NCBI GenBank assembly: GCA_032718475.1 | Contig: JAUCBJ010007505.1 | Coordinates: 1-60,507, forward strand | DNA: 60,507 nucleotides | Direction of reading: 5' to 3' | From: Nemertoderma westbladi | Taxonomy: Eukaryota > Xenacoelomorpha > Nemertodermatida > Nemertodermatidae | Shown here: positions 1 to 9,445 of the stretch, in pieces | Numbering within the stretch: the stretch's first letter is position 1 | Layout: every line of letters starts with the position of its first letter | Translations under genes and position numbers: made by a program | The notes under the pieces: model-generated | The model's database searches: none | Seen by the model: the letters and a program-made list of their open reading frames with translations, nothing else | Told to the model about the DNA's origin: nothing

Positions 1-1175
1 TACCAGACATATGTAAATTGTGACACAAGCCACAACAACATGGACCTGAGCCTCACTTCAGGTCTGTAGATATTCACTGTAGATATTCCGTATGTAATAT
101 AATAAGTATAATAGTGTTGAATAAAAGCATTGGTCAAAATTTTTTGATATTGATTATTTCCAATTTTATTATCAAATTAATTAATTATTTTCATATTTTT
201 TAAAAAGAATTAGCATTTTTCAAATTTCGATGCCAATTGGAATGAAAAAATGCTACTCCGAGATAATTGTATTTAAAGTTTGAACCTTCCCGCGCAAAAA
301 CTGTCTGTTAATACCAACAAGAAAGCAAAAGACCATGCTAAGATTATTGATATGATGGTTTCCCTGGTCGCTGATTTCATTACGAATGTCAGTTTTAGCA
401 TTTGATGACTTCCAAATTGTCTGCTTGGCTGTCAGGCTGTCGGTTATATTTTAACGGAGAGACTGACAGGCATACAAACATAAACGACTAACACAAATTT
501 TAATATTGACATCAGAAATGTAGTCATGGGCCAAGAAAAGCCATATAGGAAATTTTTCAGACAGATAGTAGGTTTTCTATTGTTTTGGAGACATACTGCA
601 GTACTGACGGACGACCGACAGTTGAACAGACAGACAGCCATATCTCGAGAAGTAAGACAGATCTTGCTAAACGGTTTTCAAATTTTGAATCTTGATAAAA
701 TTTGCTCTTGATTAAATATAAAATTTTTGCAAAAAAAGTAGCGTTACATCACCCCCCCCCCCCCCCACCCCCACCCCCCAGAAAAATAAGGTAAATAATA
801 TTGCAGTCCTAGATACTAAACATAGTAACTGACCCTTGTGAAACCGTAGATCCTACAACACGAGCTGTGAGCGATAAACCTCGAGTGTTTACAGAATGTC
901 TCCATTGTTGACCGGAGTACGCGTAAGAGACACAGTAGCCGCGACAAGCGTACAAGTGAATGTGTTTAGTTTCGCAATCCGTGAAATCCAACTTCATCGT
1001 ATATTCTAAGAATAAAATACCAATAATAACGTATTTTACTATAGTAAGTATTATTTACCTATACAAATTTTACTCGATAAACTTTCGATAATATTGCTCG
1101 TATTGTCCACGATCGAATCAGTTATTATTAGCTACCAAACAAAGTTAAGCATTAAATAGTTTAAGTTTAGAAATG
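1..1175. other. non-coding, AT-rich, no gene seen
   Basis: I see no coding signal. The short open frames are unrelated to any family I know. The stretch holds a C15 homopolymer at 752-766 followed by broken C runs to about 779. Confidence 0.5.
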
Positions 1176-1436
1176 GATAATAATAATAATAATATTGGTT
1201 ATTTATATAGCGCTTTATTATGCTCGGCATACTCAAAGCGCTTTTATTATCATTACCCCAGCAAAGCTAGGTTCCCATTATACCGCTGGGTTGACGTAGG
1301 CACTAATGTCTAAAGTGTCTTGCCTAGGGACACAACAGTGCGAAATTTCTACAGCCTTTAGTCGGATTCGAACCTGCGCCACCAAACACTATTGTGTAAG
1401 CAGTTCAGGCGCCATATCCACTCGGACACTGCGACA
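1176..1436 (-). mobile_element. tRNA-derived SINE (SINE A)
   Basis: On the minus strand the head carries a polymerase III A box (TGTCCGAGTGG, complement of 1418-1428) and a perfect B box (GGTTCGAATCC, complement of 1364-1374), with spacing that suggests a tRNA with a long variable arm (Leu/Ser class). The body follows. The 3' part contains an 8-bp inverted repeat AGCGCTTT/AAAGCGCT (1209-1216 with 1235-1242), and the element ends in a TAA-type microsatellite near 1176-1192. No TSD was found. A truncated second copy of the B-box side lies at 23376-23425, which supports a dispersed family rather than a functional tRNA gene. Confidence 0.7.
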
Positions 1437-1573
1437 TGTGACATATGGTCAATTCCATGGTGTCGGACGTTTGGGAAATTTTCGTTGTTTTTTGCAATTT
1501 GTAGGAAGTTATAAGGAGTTAGTAGGCCTAGGCCTAATAATAAAATTACATACATTTGCTAACAGGAATGGGA

Positions 1574-1593
1574 GGGGGGGGGGGGGGGGGGGG
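1574..1593 (+). repeat. poly(G) tract, G20
   Basis: Uninterrupted run of 20 G. Similar runs occur at 26543, 28410 and 28690. Confidence 0.95.
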
Positions 1594-1890
1594 TACAGTA
1601 CAGTCCTGCGGACTCTGGCCCTTCCCCAGAACAAATCGGCTACTGGTACTGGTATGGGAATTAACTATTGTTTTCTGTGACATTTTAGTGTCAGACGTTA
1701 AAGTATCGCAATATTTCTTAAATGTTAAACTGCGAATTCGAAAGCGACGCGTATTTGTTGCGTAAAAGCCAGTTAAATCCATAATAATGTTTTACAACCA
1801 ATCATTACAGTTAGGTATATTTTTGCTGTCACACGTTTGTCAAATAAAGGTGTGTGAGCGTTTTTTCCTTTAATCGCTCTGATTCTGTCA

Positions 1891-1981
1891 GTTATGCGTA
1901 CTACTACTAGGATCGGCATGCTGTATTGCAGCTGCATTTTTAAGAATGCTGTGCCGGCTTATCGACAAAATTGTTATGCGT
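1891..1981 (-). mobile_element. 5'-truncated LINE 3' end with 9-bp TSD
   Basis: Positions 1900-1972 are the reverse complement of the last ~75 bp of the LINE that ends at 42024, including the GCAGCTGCA core, the GCATGC word and the terminal TAG trinucleotide repeats, with a few substitutions. The nonamer GTTATGCGT flanks it on both sides (1891-1899 and 1973-1981), which is the mark of target-primed insertion. This copy fixes the true 3' end of the LINE family at its TAG-repeat tail. Confidence 0.85.
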
Positions 1982-4540
1982 GATTTAATCTCAATAACCA
2001 AAAACATTGTGATAACATATAATAACAAAATAACGTGAACGTTTATTAAAGAATGTTAGAATTTAATATTTTCGGTAAAAAGATACACTTCTGATTCCCT
2101 AATAACAGAATGAATTTCTTCATAGTTGTTAGTCGATTAACCCGCCGAGGACCGTTTGCGTCAAAATGACCCATTATAGTTTTACTCATAAATAACAGTT
2201 TTGCAAAGTCGAATTCTGTAAACACATCAATTTTCCAAGTCAGGGCGATGTTAAACAACATTGAAAAGTCAATTCGTCTGTTTGTACAGTATGTCTGTTT
2301 GTATGTCGGTGCGTGTGTGTGTGTGTAATATGGAAACCTAGTATCGTCCATGAACCATATTTCCTGTATGGAACGTCTTCTAATTAGGCCTAGTCGGTGG
2401 TAATGTAGCGTTAGGTCCAAACCGGTATACTTTAGGTCCTGTAACACATTACATTAAATTATTCCTAACTCTCGTTTATTGTTTTGGTTCCTTTCAACTC
2501 GCCTCTATAACCTGCTCCTTTACTAACCTGCCTGGTTATGGAGGCAGACTGACCAAATGGCTCGGCCCTAACGCTAACAGGCTGCCAGGACCTAATGCCA
2601 CGGACCTAATGCTCCGGACCTAAAGCTACCAGGTTGCCAGGACCTAAAGCTACCAGGATTATCTGGCTGTCTGGCTATATTGCCATAAATATATAATCTA
2701 GCTGTCTAGGCCTACACCTACCGGCAACCAGTAGTCATTCTGTCATTAGCCTATAGGCCTATAAATTAATAAATTGGGCTAATATATAACAGTTGTGTGC
2801 AAAATGGAAACATTTTTGAGAATCTCTTTTGTGGGTAATGTACAAAACAGCCTGGTAGCATTAGGTCCAAATCGGTATATTTTAGGCAGTTACTGAGTTA
2901 GGTCAGTAGCAGTAGGTCCTGTAGTGTTTAGGTTCCGTAGCTTTAGTAGTAACATATTTATGATATATTTACTTCACTATTTATTTGGGAAACATAAGAT
3001 TATCTCTAGTATTCTTCTATACAAGTATATGTAAATGTATATCAGATGGGTGGTAGTAAGGTGCTATCAGAGATTATAATTTGTCGCAGTTGTATAGCCT
3101 TTAATCAGCGCCACTCAAATGTTTTCTCATTGTTTGCGAATAATTATTCAATTAAAGTGGAGTCGGTTTTTGTGTCACTCGCTTCGCTCGTTAATCAATC
3201 CCAGTTTGATGTAAATAGTCTGAGTACTTAAGTGAATGATATTATGAAACTCATATTGATACACACGCTTTTCAGGTTGAGTTGTCAACATTTCTATGTA
3301 CAGTTCATATCTGAACAACATGAGAAACCCTCGTTTCGTTGTGTCACTATCGCTACGCTCGTTATTGAAACCAAATCGGATGTAAATAGCCTAAGTAACT
3401 TGCCCCTAAGTCGCAAATGAGTTTCCACACTGATAAAACCTCACTGTTGGTCATTTTGATTGATAATATTATCAATAATATACCGTGGGATTTGACCCAA
3501 ACGGTCCTGGGTTTAACCTGAATCAAACGGTCTTCGGCGGGTTAAATAGGTTGAGATATGAAGGGACAGGGAAGTTATACAAAGGAAAGCTGTCATAGGT
3601 ACCGAACGGCTTGTGAATGCTAGCGGTTGGATTTTGAGGTCTAATATGCTCGAGCTGACTTGTTACAAGCATTGCATGAAATAAAGGGTATTTTTTTACT
3701 GGTCATGTACAATCTGTAAAAGGTGTATAATTCTGGCTTCTGTACAAGCCTGTTTGTTGCCAAGAGCAACAACCAATAGCAGAGGCTTTCAGTACGGCAC
3801 TACAATAAATTAGACATAATCAGCTCCATTTGAATTGCCGTTTAAATAGAAAGAAAATTGTTAAAAAAAGTGACGGGCGTTTGTGAAATTTATAAGAGTT
3901 TATTTAACACCAAATTTTCTTTACATGCAAGTATGCACTACCACTTTGTAATAGCTTAATTGATGCAGTAATAGATGACCTTTAAATTGGTACCGAAAAC
4001 ATCAATTTATACCGAAGACTTCAGAAATTATGGCAGATCGTCATGAATCGACTTATATTTTGAGGATTTATCTAAAAAAAGATAGTCTCATTCATTTTAC
4101 AAAATCTGTACAAACGGCACTACAGTACGAATTTAATTATCCATTCTCCTGCACCCACATTGGTACATATGGGCCCAAGTGTATCTACTCAGAAAATCAT
4201 GACAGCGGCGCTCATCAAAGCTAGCCAACTGCCGTTACAAAATGTCAATCATTTAATGGTACTTAAGTACTTATGCGCTTACTCGTTTAGTACTTAAGTA
4301 TTAAACGTAATTAAGTACTCTGCTGCTGGTGGGCCGTGTATCTAAGGGCGCTCTTTTGATGGCGCTGCTAACTGTGCCATAGACTCTCCAGGGTTCCTTC
4401 CACCTGTACCTTTGCAACACGTTCGTGGGGCCTTCGCGCAGCACGAGACTCAGCTAACCCGAGAAATGTTCACCCGAGAAAGCTGTAATCCGATTGGAAT
4501 TTGTTATACTACTTCGTTGGCCTGTCTATATCAGTTCTAT
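1982..4540. other. non-coding with diverged short repeats
   Basis: No gene seen. A ~35-bp segment with the core TTAGGTCCAAA occurs at about 2403-2438 and again at about 2853-2885. Tandem 'ccaggacctaa' words lie at 2575-2660. A ~60-bp segment containing 'tgatgtaaatag' or a variant recurs at about 3170-3230 and 3340-3400. Confidence 0.5.
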
Positions 4541-4840
4541 TTAAGCAATGATCGTAGGTCACTATTCCAACTTTCAGATGAATCTGATTGGTTAGTTCTA
4601 TAAGTACAGCTACTTTTACGGTTTTGTCAATTCGCCCCCTAGCGGCAGACAGAGGAACTATAAAAGTCTGTCTTTGTGTAGAATCTCTACTTAAGCAATG
4701 CTCATAGGTCACTCCACTCCTACCAAATTTAAGATGAATCTGACTGTTGGTTCTATATGTACAGATACTTCTACGTTTCTGTAAATTCGCCCTCTAGCGC
4801 TAGACATATGAACTACCGAAGTCTGTTTCTCTGTAGAATT
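4541..4840. repeat. two diverged tandem copies of a 150-bp unit
   Basis: The words TTAAGCAATG (4541 and 4691), 'aattcgcc', 'ctagcg' and 'ctgtgtagaat' (or close variants) recur in the same order with a 150-bp offset. The two copies are clearly diverged. No coding content. Confidence 0.7.
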
Positions 4841-5223
4841 TCTAAACTTTTGATAGACTACATGAGTACCAAGTTTGGTTCCATTTCATCTAAGATTGTC
4901 CGACTTATTAGCGTTCAAACATTTCCGACAATGACAACAACGACAACGGTTACGTTGGACATTATATAGTCAGACACCTCAAGCTTGAGTTAAACTAAAG
5001 CTATGCGCACCGCTGTGTGTGCCACATACTGTATTTGTTGACATTAATTTTCTAAATTAATCAATAAATCTTTTTAAGAATAATTTAGTTCTGTAGTGGC
5101 AGTGGGAAGAGTTGTTTTTATAATTTTTATAATGATTTATTTTATTTGTACTGTAGCATACAGTATACTGTATATTATTATTATACCAACTGTTTAATAT
5201 ACTTATTGGTCATTTGATGCAAT

Positions 5224-5270
5224 TTTTCAGTTTCGTTTTTCAGTTTCGTTTTTCAGTTTGCAGTTTCGTT
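5224..5270. repeat. short tandem repeat, ~14-bp unit
   Basis: About three copies of TTTTTCAGTTTCGT, the last with an insertion. Confidence 0.85.
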
Positions 5271-5652
5271 TACAGCCAGCTTGCTGGCTTTTTAGTAACA
5301 TAAAAGGTACCAGTTAAATTACTGGGAGCAAACCAAGGGTTAGGAGTAGCGCCCACCCCTCCCCTCGGGTAGCAGCTATCGAAAGAGGAGCCTTCGGGTC
5401 GCCTCCGGCCTCGGCCGACTGTTGCTTTCCTGCTTGGTTGCTTTGCAAAAGGTGTTAATGAATTAATGAAATCAACCAATAATTATTATTCCCGAAAACA
5501 TTTTTAAAATTATATTGTAGTATTTCAGACTGTTCCCTTCTCGTTATACAAATAAGTAAAAGTGAATCAAATGTAACAATAAAAACATGACAGAATATAA
5601 AAGCCGCAATGAAACAATTAAATATACTTCTCATCTCATTCATAATTCGTTA

Positions 5653-5862
5653 GCAGCAGCTTGGTCTAGGGGTGACATTACTGTGCTTCCGATTAGGGAG
5701 CCCTTGTTCGATCCCCGATGGGGCAGTACTGTTTGGGCACAGTGCTTTAAATGCTGCAGCCTAGCCCAACCCCGGCTTTCTTCATTCAGTGGTAGATAAA
5801 TGGGAACCAAGGCAACTTGCAGGCATTCCTTGGCTTAACGAGCCTAAAAGATTCCCCCATTC
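5653..5862 (+). mobile_element. tRNA-derived SINE (SINE B) with TSD
   Basis: The head has an A box (TGGTCTAGGGG, 5662-5672) and a B box (TGTTCGATCCC, 5705-5715). The A box resembles that of tRNA-Pro, but the anticodon arm is degenerate, so this is not a working tRNA gene. The body runs to a C-rich end. AATTCGTTA flanks the element on both sides (5644-5652 and 5863-5871), and the similarity extends further with a 2-bp indel. Its body differs from SINE A, so it is a separate family. Confidence 0.75.
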
Positions 5863-6319
5863 AATTCGTTATTTTTTAATTAACTGTAATGATATTGTTT
5901 CCCACTTGTTTAAAGGGTAGTATTATTATATTTTAATTATAATTCGCCATCGTTTCTATATGTTGTTGTTCTTTGTTAGTGTTAATAATTAATATGTTTA
6001 TGAAATGAAATACTGTGTGTGTAGTGCTGACTTTTAAAATATAATATTAGTAATCTATGATAAAAATGCTACCATAAATTGTATTGTATTAGTGACAATA
6101 AATTACTAATTTTATTTTTTAACATTTTCGTCCGTTTCTTGTTGAATTGACCATAACTATTTTTTATCTACATATAAGAAAGTACATGTTGTAAGAGTAT
6201 AACCGTAGTCTAAAATAACTCATAACGGGCAAACTAAACAACAACTATCTACCCTCGCCAACCGCCTACCACTCCTCGATGGAACTCGTTCGCCATCCCC
6301 CGGCTTACATACTTCCTTC

Positions 6320-7086
6320 GGACGGCACCCTGCTTCCGTTTCCCGCAACAGCTTCGGGACTACGACTGTCTCCTCCGCAGTGCCCTCCAAGAGGTCGCTA
6401 ACGCCCACATCGACGACCCTGCCTGGGCCCAGGCCTGCCTCCCTGCACGGGTGGGTGGTCTCGGATTGAGTTCCGCTATGCAGCTCGCACCCTCCGCCTT
6501 CCTGTTTTCAGCAGCTGCCTGCGCGACTCTTTCCAACCGCCTTCTCCCGTCAGAGGGAGCGCCGAGCCCAGCTGTCGAATTGGCCGTCGAGGTCCGGAAT
6601 GCCTCACTTCCCCCCGATTCGATGCCGCCAACAACGACCATGCAGAGCGCGTGGATGGCCCCGGTCCATGCTGCAAACCTGGATGCGTTGCGCCTCGGTG
6701 CGACACCCGACAACCTCGCGAGGTTTAACTCCCTCGACCACCCAGTCGCTGGCTGTTGGCTCAATGCCCTGCCCAGTTCCTCACTGGGGCTGAAGCTCGA
6801 CGACAGCCAATTTAGGATCGCCATTGCCATTCGGCTGGGTTGCAAGGTGGTCGAGCCCCATACCTGCCGCTGTGGCAGTCCGGTGGCGGCGGATGGCCTC
6901 CATGGTCTATGCTGCCAGAAGAACGCTGGCCGGCACCCCCGTCATGCTATGTTGAATGACATGTGAGGCGGGCGCTGGTCAGCTGCGGGGTTCCGTCCAT
7001 CCTGGAGCCACCTGGCCTCTGCCGGACTAACGGGACGAGGGTCGATGGGGTGACTCTGGTTCCATGGAGCCAGGGCCTTTTTGTCA
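6320..7086 (+). pseudogene. LINE reverse transcriptase C-terminal fragment, frameshifted
   Basis: The main frame reads through a GGLGLSSA motif near 6455, a hydrophobic Ala-rich stretch, then a Cys/His cluster (C-x-C-G ... DGLHGLCC ... RH) near 6865-6945, and stops at 6964-6966. After a one-base loss near 6960, the next frame continues with coding-like text ([15 protein letters not shown], ending VPWSQGLF), which follows the same motif in this LINE type. This layout is known from the C-terminal part of animal non-LTR retrotransposon polyproteins. The RT catalytic core, the rest of the C-terminus and both ends are missing. It is distinctly GC-rich against its AT-rich flanks. It is a dead insertion, and the exact clade is not decided. 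Confidence 0.65.
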
Positions 7087-8068
7087 GTTAGTTTAACCAT
7101 TATTTCCTAACATGCAAGCTGCAAAGCTAATATTCTCTGCCACCCAGTGAAAAATGCTTAAAAGAGGCTATGCAGTCTTTCTAATCAAAACAATAAACGA
7201 TACGCAAGAGTCAAAGTATACAGGTTACTGTTGCAATTAAATTGATACAGGACAGCCTACCTGGAATGATAAAGACACAGCACCACTTCCCATTGTTGGA
7301 AGTGCCAGAAGTTTGCGGGTAGAGACGTACTGTAGTGTCATTTTTCATCAACACGAAGGGGCATACAAACTTGCATATTCTACCAGAAACCATCGTCATA
7401 TTGTTTAAAGCGCCATTATACTGGTATTTCAGTTGACTCTTCACGGTTTACCATAACGGCAATTTTAGTTTCGGCTCTTCCGTGCATTTTTTAAAATTAT
7501 CCCTATTATGTGCACTAGGCCTACTTTTACTTAAGTTTTATTATTTTATTCATAAGATTAATAAGCAATCGGGGGAAACAGGATGTAATAAATTTCCTTT
7601 GTATGTGAAATGGTTCGCCTCTGTAAGAAAGTTAGTAGTTACCGTTAATTACTACAGTGGGCCTGCTTAGAACACAGCAGTTACCTAAGAAGTTAGTATT
7701 AATTAGTTACCAGTTAGAAAACAACCATCACCACTGTCAACATCATCTTCTTGGGATTTATTCTCAGCAATAAATAATACCAGAGGAAAGAAAATTAGAA
7801 GTTTGGAATTTTCGAAGAAGTTCATTTTTGATTCCGCAGGGTGCTGAGTCTACCAGATTCTTTATTGTTGTGACTCAAGTTCTTTTGTAATCAGATCCAA
7901 AGCTACATATTTTCTAAATGAGGTTATTGGTTTGCTATATAAACCTACTGTATATATCATATGATTACAGTAAGAGTCTTTGTAAAAACCAACTAGAGAG
8001 TATTAATTGTATAGACGGCTAGGCCTTCCATGCATTTGAGTACCAGTATGTAATTTTATTTCAATTTA
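7087..8068. other. non-coding, no feature seen
   Basis: AT-rich, with no repeat family or coding frame that I recognise. Confidence 0.4.
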
Positions 8069-8203
8069 TTAACACTTTTACTGTCTTTGACGCACCGGTG
8101 CGTCAAATGGTAGACAATAGATTATTGTGTCATGACGCATATATCCGTCATTGATTCAAACTGTGATGTAGAGGAAATGGTAGGTGATTTAGTAAAATTT
8201 CAT

Positions 8204-8742
8204 TGTGACGGGATCCAAGAGGGATCCCGATTTATCCGGTTGTGGTAATTTAGTCCACGCGTCCCCGCCGTGTATAAGGATGAAATAAAGTGACTGAGTT
8301 CTGAAGTTCGGTGTATAATAGGAGGTTATAAGATATAGATATTGTGAATGTGTACAAGGCGGGATACGGTAACTAAAGTCCCGTGATCCCCTAACTAAAC
8401 TAATTGGCTGTACCCTACGCTAGCACTGCTGCACTGTGATAACTGAATAGGTAATATTACTGCCAAGTGGCTATACTGCACGGTTGGCCTAATTGCTACT
8501 CAATCGATGCCATTCCCCCCTCTGATTGGTTAATACCCTTGTTGGCGCCCCGTGGAGTATTCCCGTTCACTCCACTGTGTTCTCTCTGGGTTAGGGGTTT
8601 GGCCCCTGACCCTCTATTGTGTGCTTCCTTCCCACTCTTATTGGGATGGCGCGAGTTGGTTAATTGCCCAATCTCGCGGCTCCCAATATTGCTTATCGGC
8701 TTACAACTTTATGGGGTGTTGGCGGGATTGAATAAGCTAACA
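8204..8742 (-). repeat. 3' LTR of the large BEL element
   Basis: Plus-strand sequence runs TGTGACGG...GCTAACA. It matches 21993-22531 at every position I compared. Short open frames inside it are incidental. Confidence 0.95.
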
Positions 8743-8751
8743 CTCCCCCCC
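8743..8751 (-). promoter_or_regulatory. polypurine tract (plus-strand primer) of the BEL element
   Basis: On the element strand GGGGGGGAG directly abuts the TG of the 3' LTR, the expected place for the plus-strand DNA primer. It independently confirms the minus-strand orientation. Confidence 0.85.
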
Positions 8752-8780
8752 ATGCTATCTTCCCGGTAAGAAGATAGCAT
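8752..8780 (-). other. perfect 11-bp hairpin next to the polypurine tract
   Basis: ATGCTATCTTC (8752-8762) and GAAGATAGCAT (8770-8780) are perfect inverted copies around a 7-nt loop. The hairpin lies immediately upstream of the polypurine tract in element sense. A role in RNase H priming or RNA 3'-end structure is inference. Confidence 0.8.
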
Positions 8781-9445
8781 CAACCTAAAAGTGCGCTACA
8801 ATCCCGCTGGATCCCGATCTAGTATCGGGTGTGGGGTGGAATTCTTTTCTCTTGGAGCCGGCTTTCCAGGCCGCCCCCTATGGGTATGATAACGCTACCC
8901 CGTGTGCCTGGCGTCTCATGTCGGGCCGATCGCGCTCACCTCTTCACACGACTTTTGTTTCCCCAACACTTTCGCCCTATCTCACCTTCACTCTCATCCT
9001 AACTCTCTCACATTCGGACCTCCCCGTCCCTTACTCAGCCTCTTATTCTCCCCCCCCACACTAGAATTGCGTTCGCACTCTCTCCTCACTTCGCACTCTT
9101 ATTCCGATTCTCAACCCCACTTTGACTGTTTTATCTCTCTTGACGAACCTCCCCCCCCTTTCGTGCCGTCGCACTCAAGAAGCGTGAAGTTGTCAGTTGT
9201 CTCGTCCATAGTGCCATAGTCAATTGTCCCCCAGTCCCAGTAGCTAATTGAGAAAGGTTGTATGACTATAGTACTTACTCCAGACGCATGTATTTACTGC
9301 TAATCACTACGTACGTACATACAAATTGCACTTATATAGTTATTTGCATTAATTAAATTTATACTTAATAGTTCGTACGTTACATGCGGCGCCTTCCAGG
9401 CGCACCACTTCCCAGTCTCAGTCTCATTCCCTCGTCTCCGGGAAC
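8781..9445 (-). other. 3' untranslated region of the BEL element
   Basis: No coding frame. On the element strand it is rich in purine (GA) words. A 5-bp stem hairpin (GCGCC/GGCGC) lies at 9389-9403, just past the ORF3 stop. Confidence 0.6.

Noticed and set aside
1365-1435. Functional tRNA-Leu/Ser gene
   Set aside because: The A and B boxes are present, but the cloverleaf stems are broken and a SINE body with a TAA tail follows.
5653-5725. Functional tRNA-Pro gene
   Set aside because: Degenerate anticodon arm and acceptor stem. It is the head of a SINE flanked by a TSD.
8467-8769. Plus-strand ORF in the LTR (also at 22256-22630)
   Set aside because: The same sequence lies in both LTRs, antisense to the element, with no recognisable protein.
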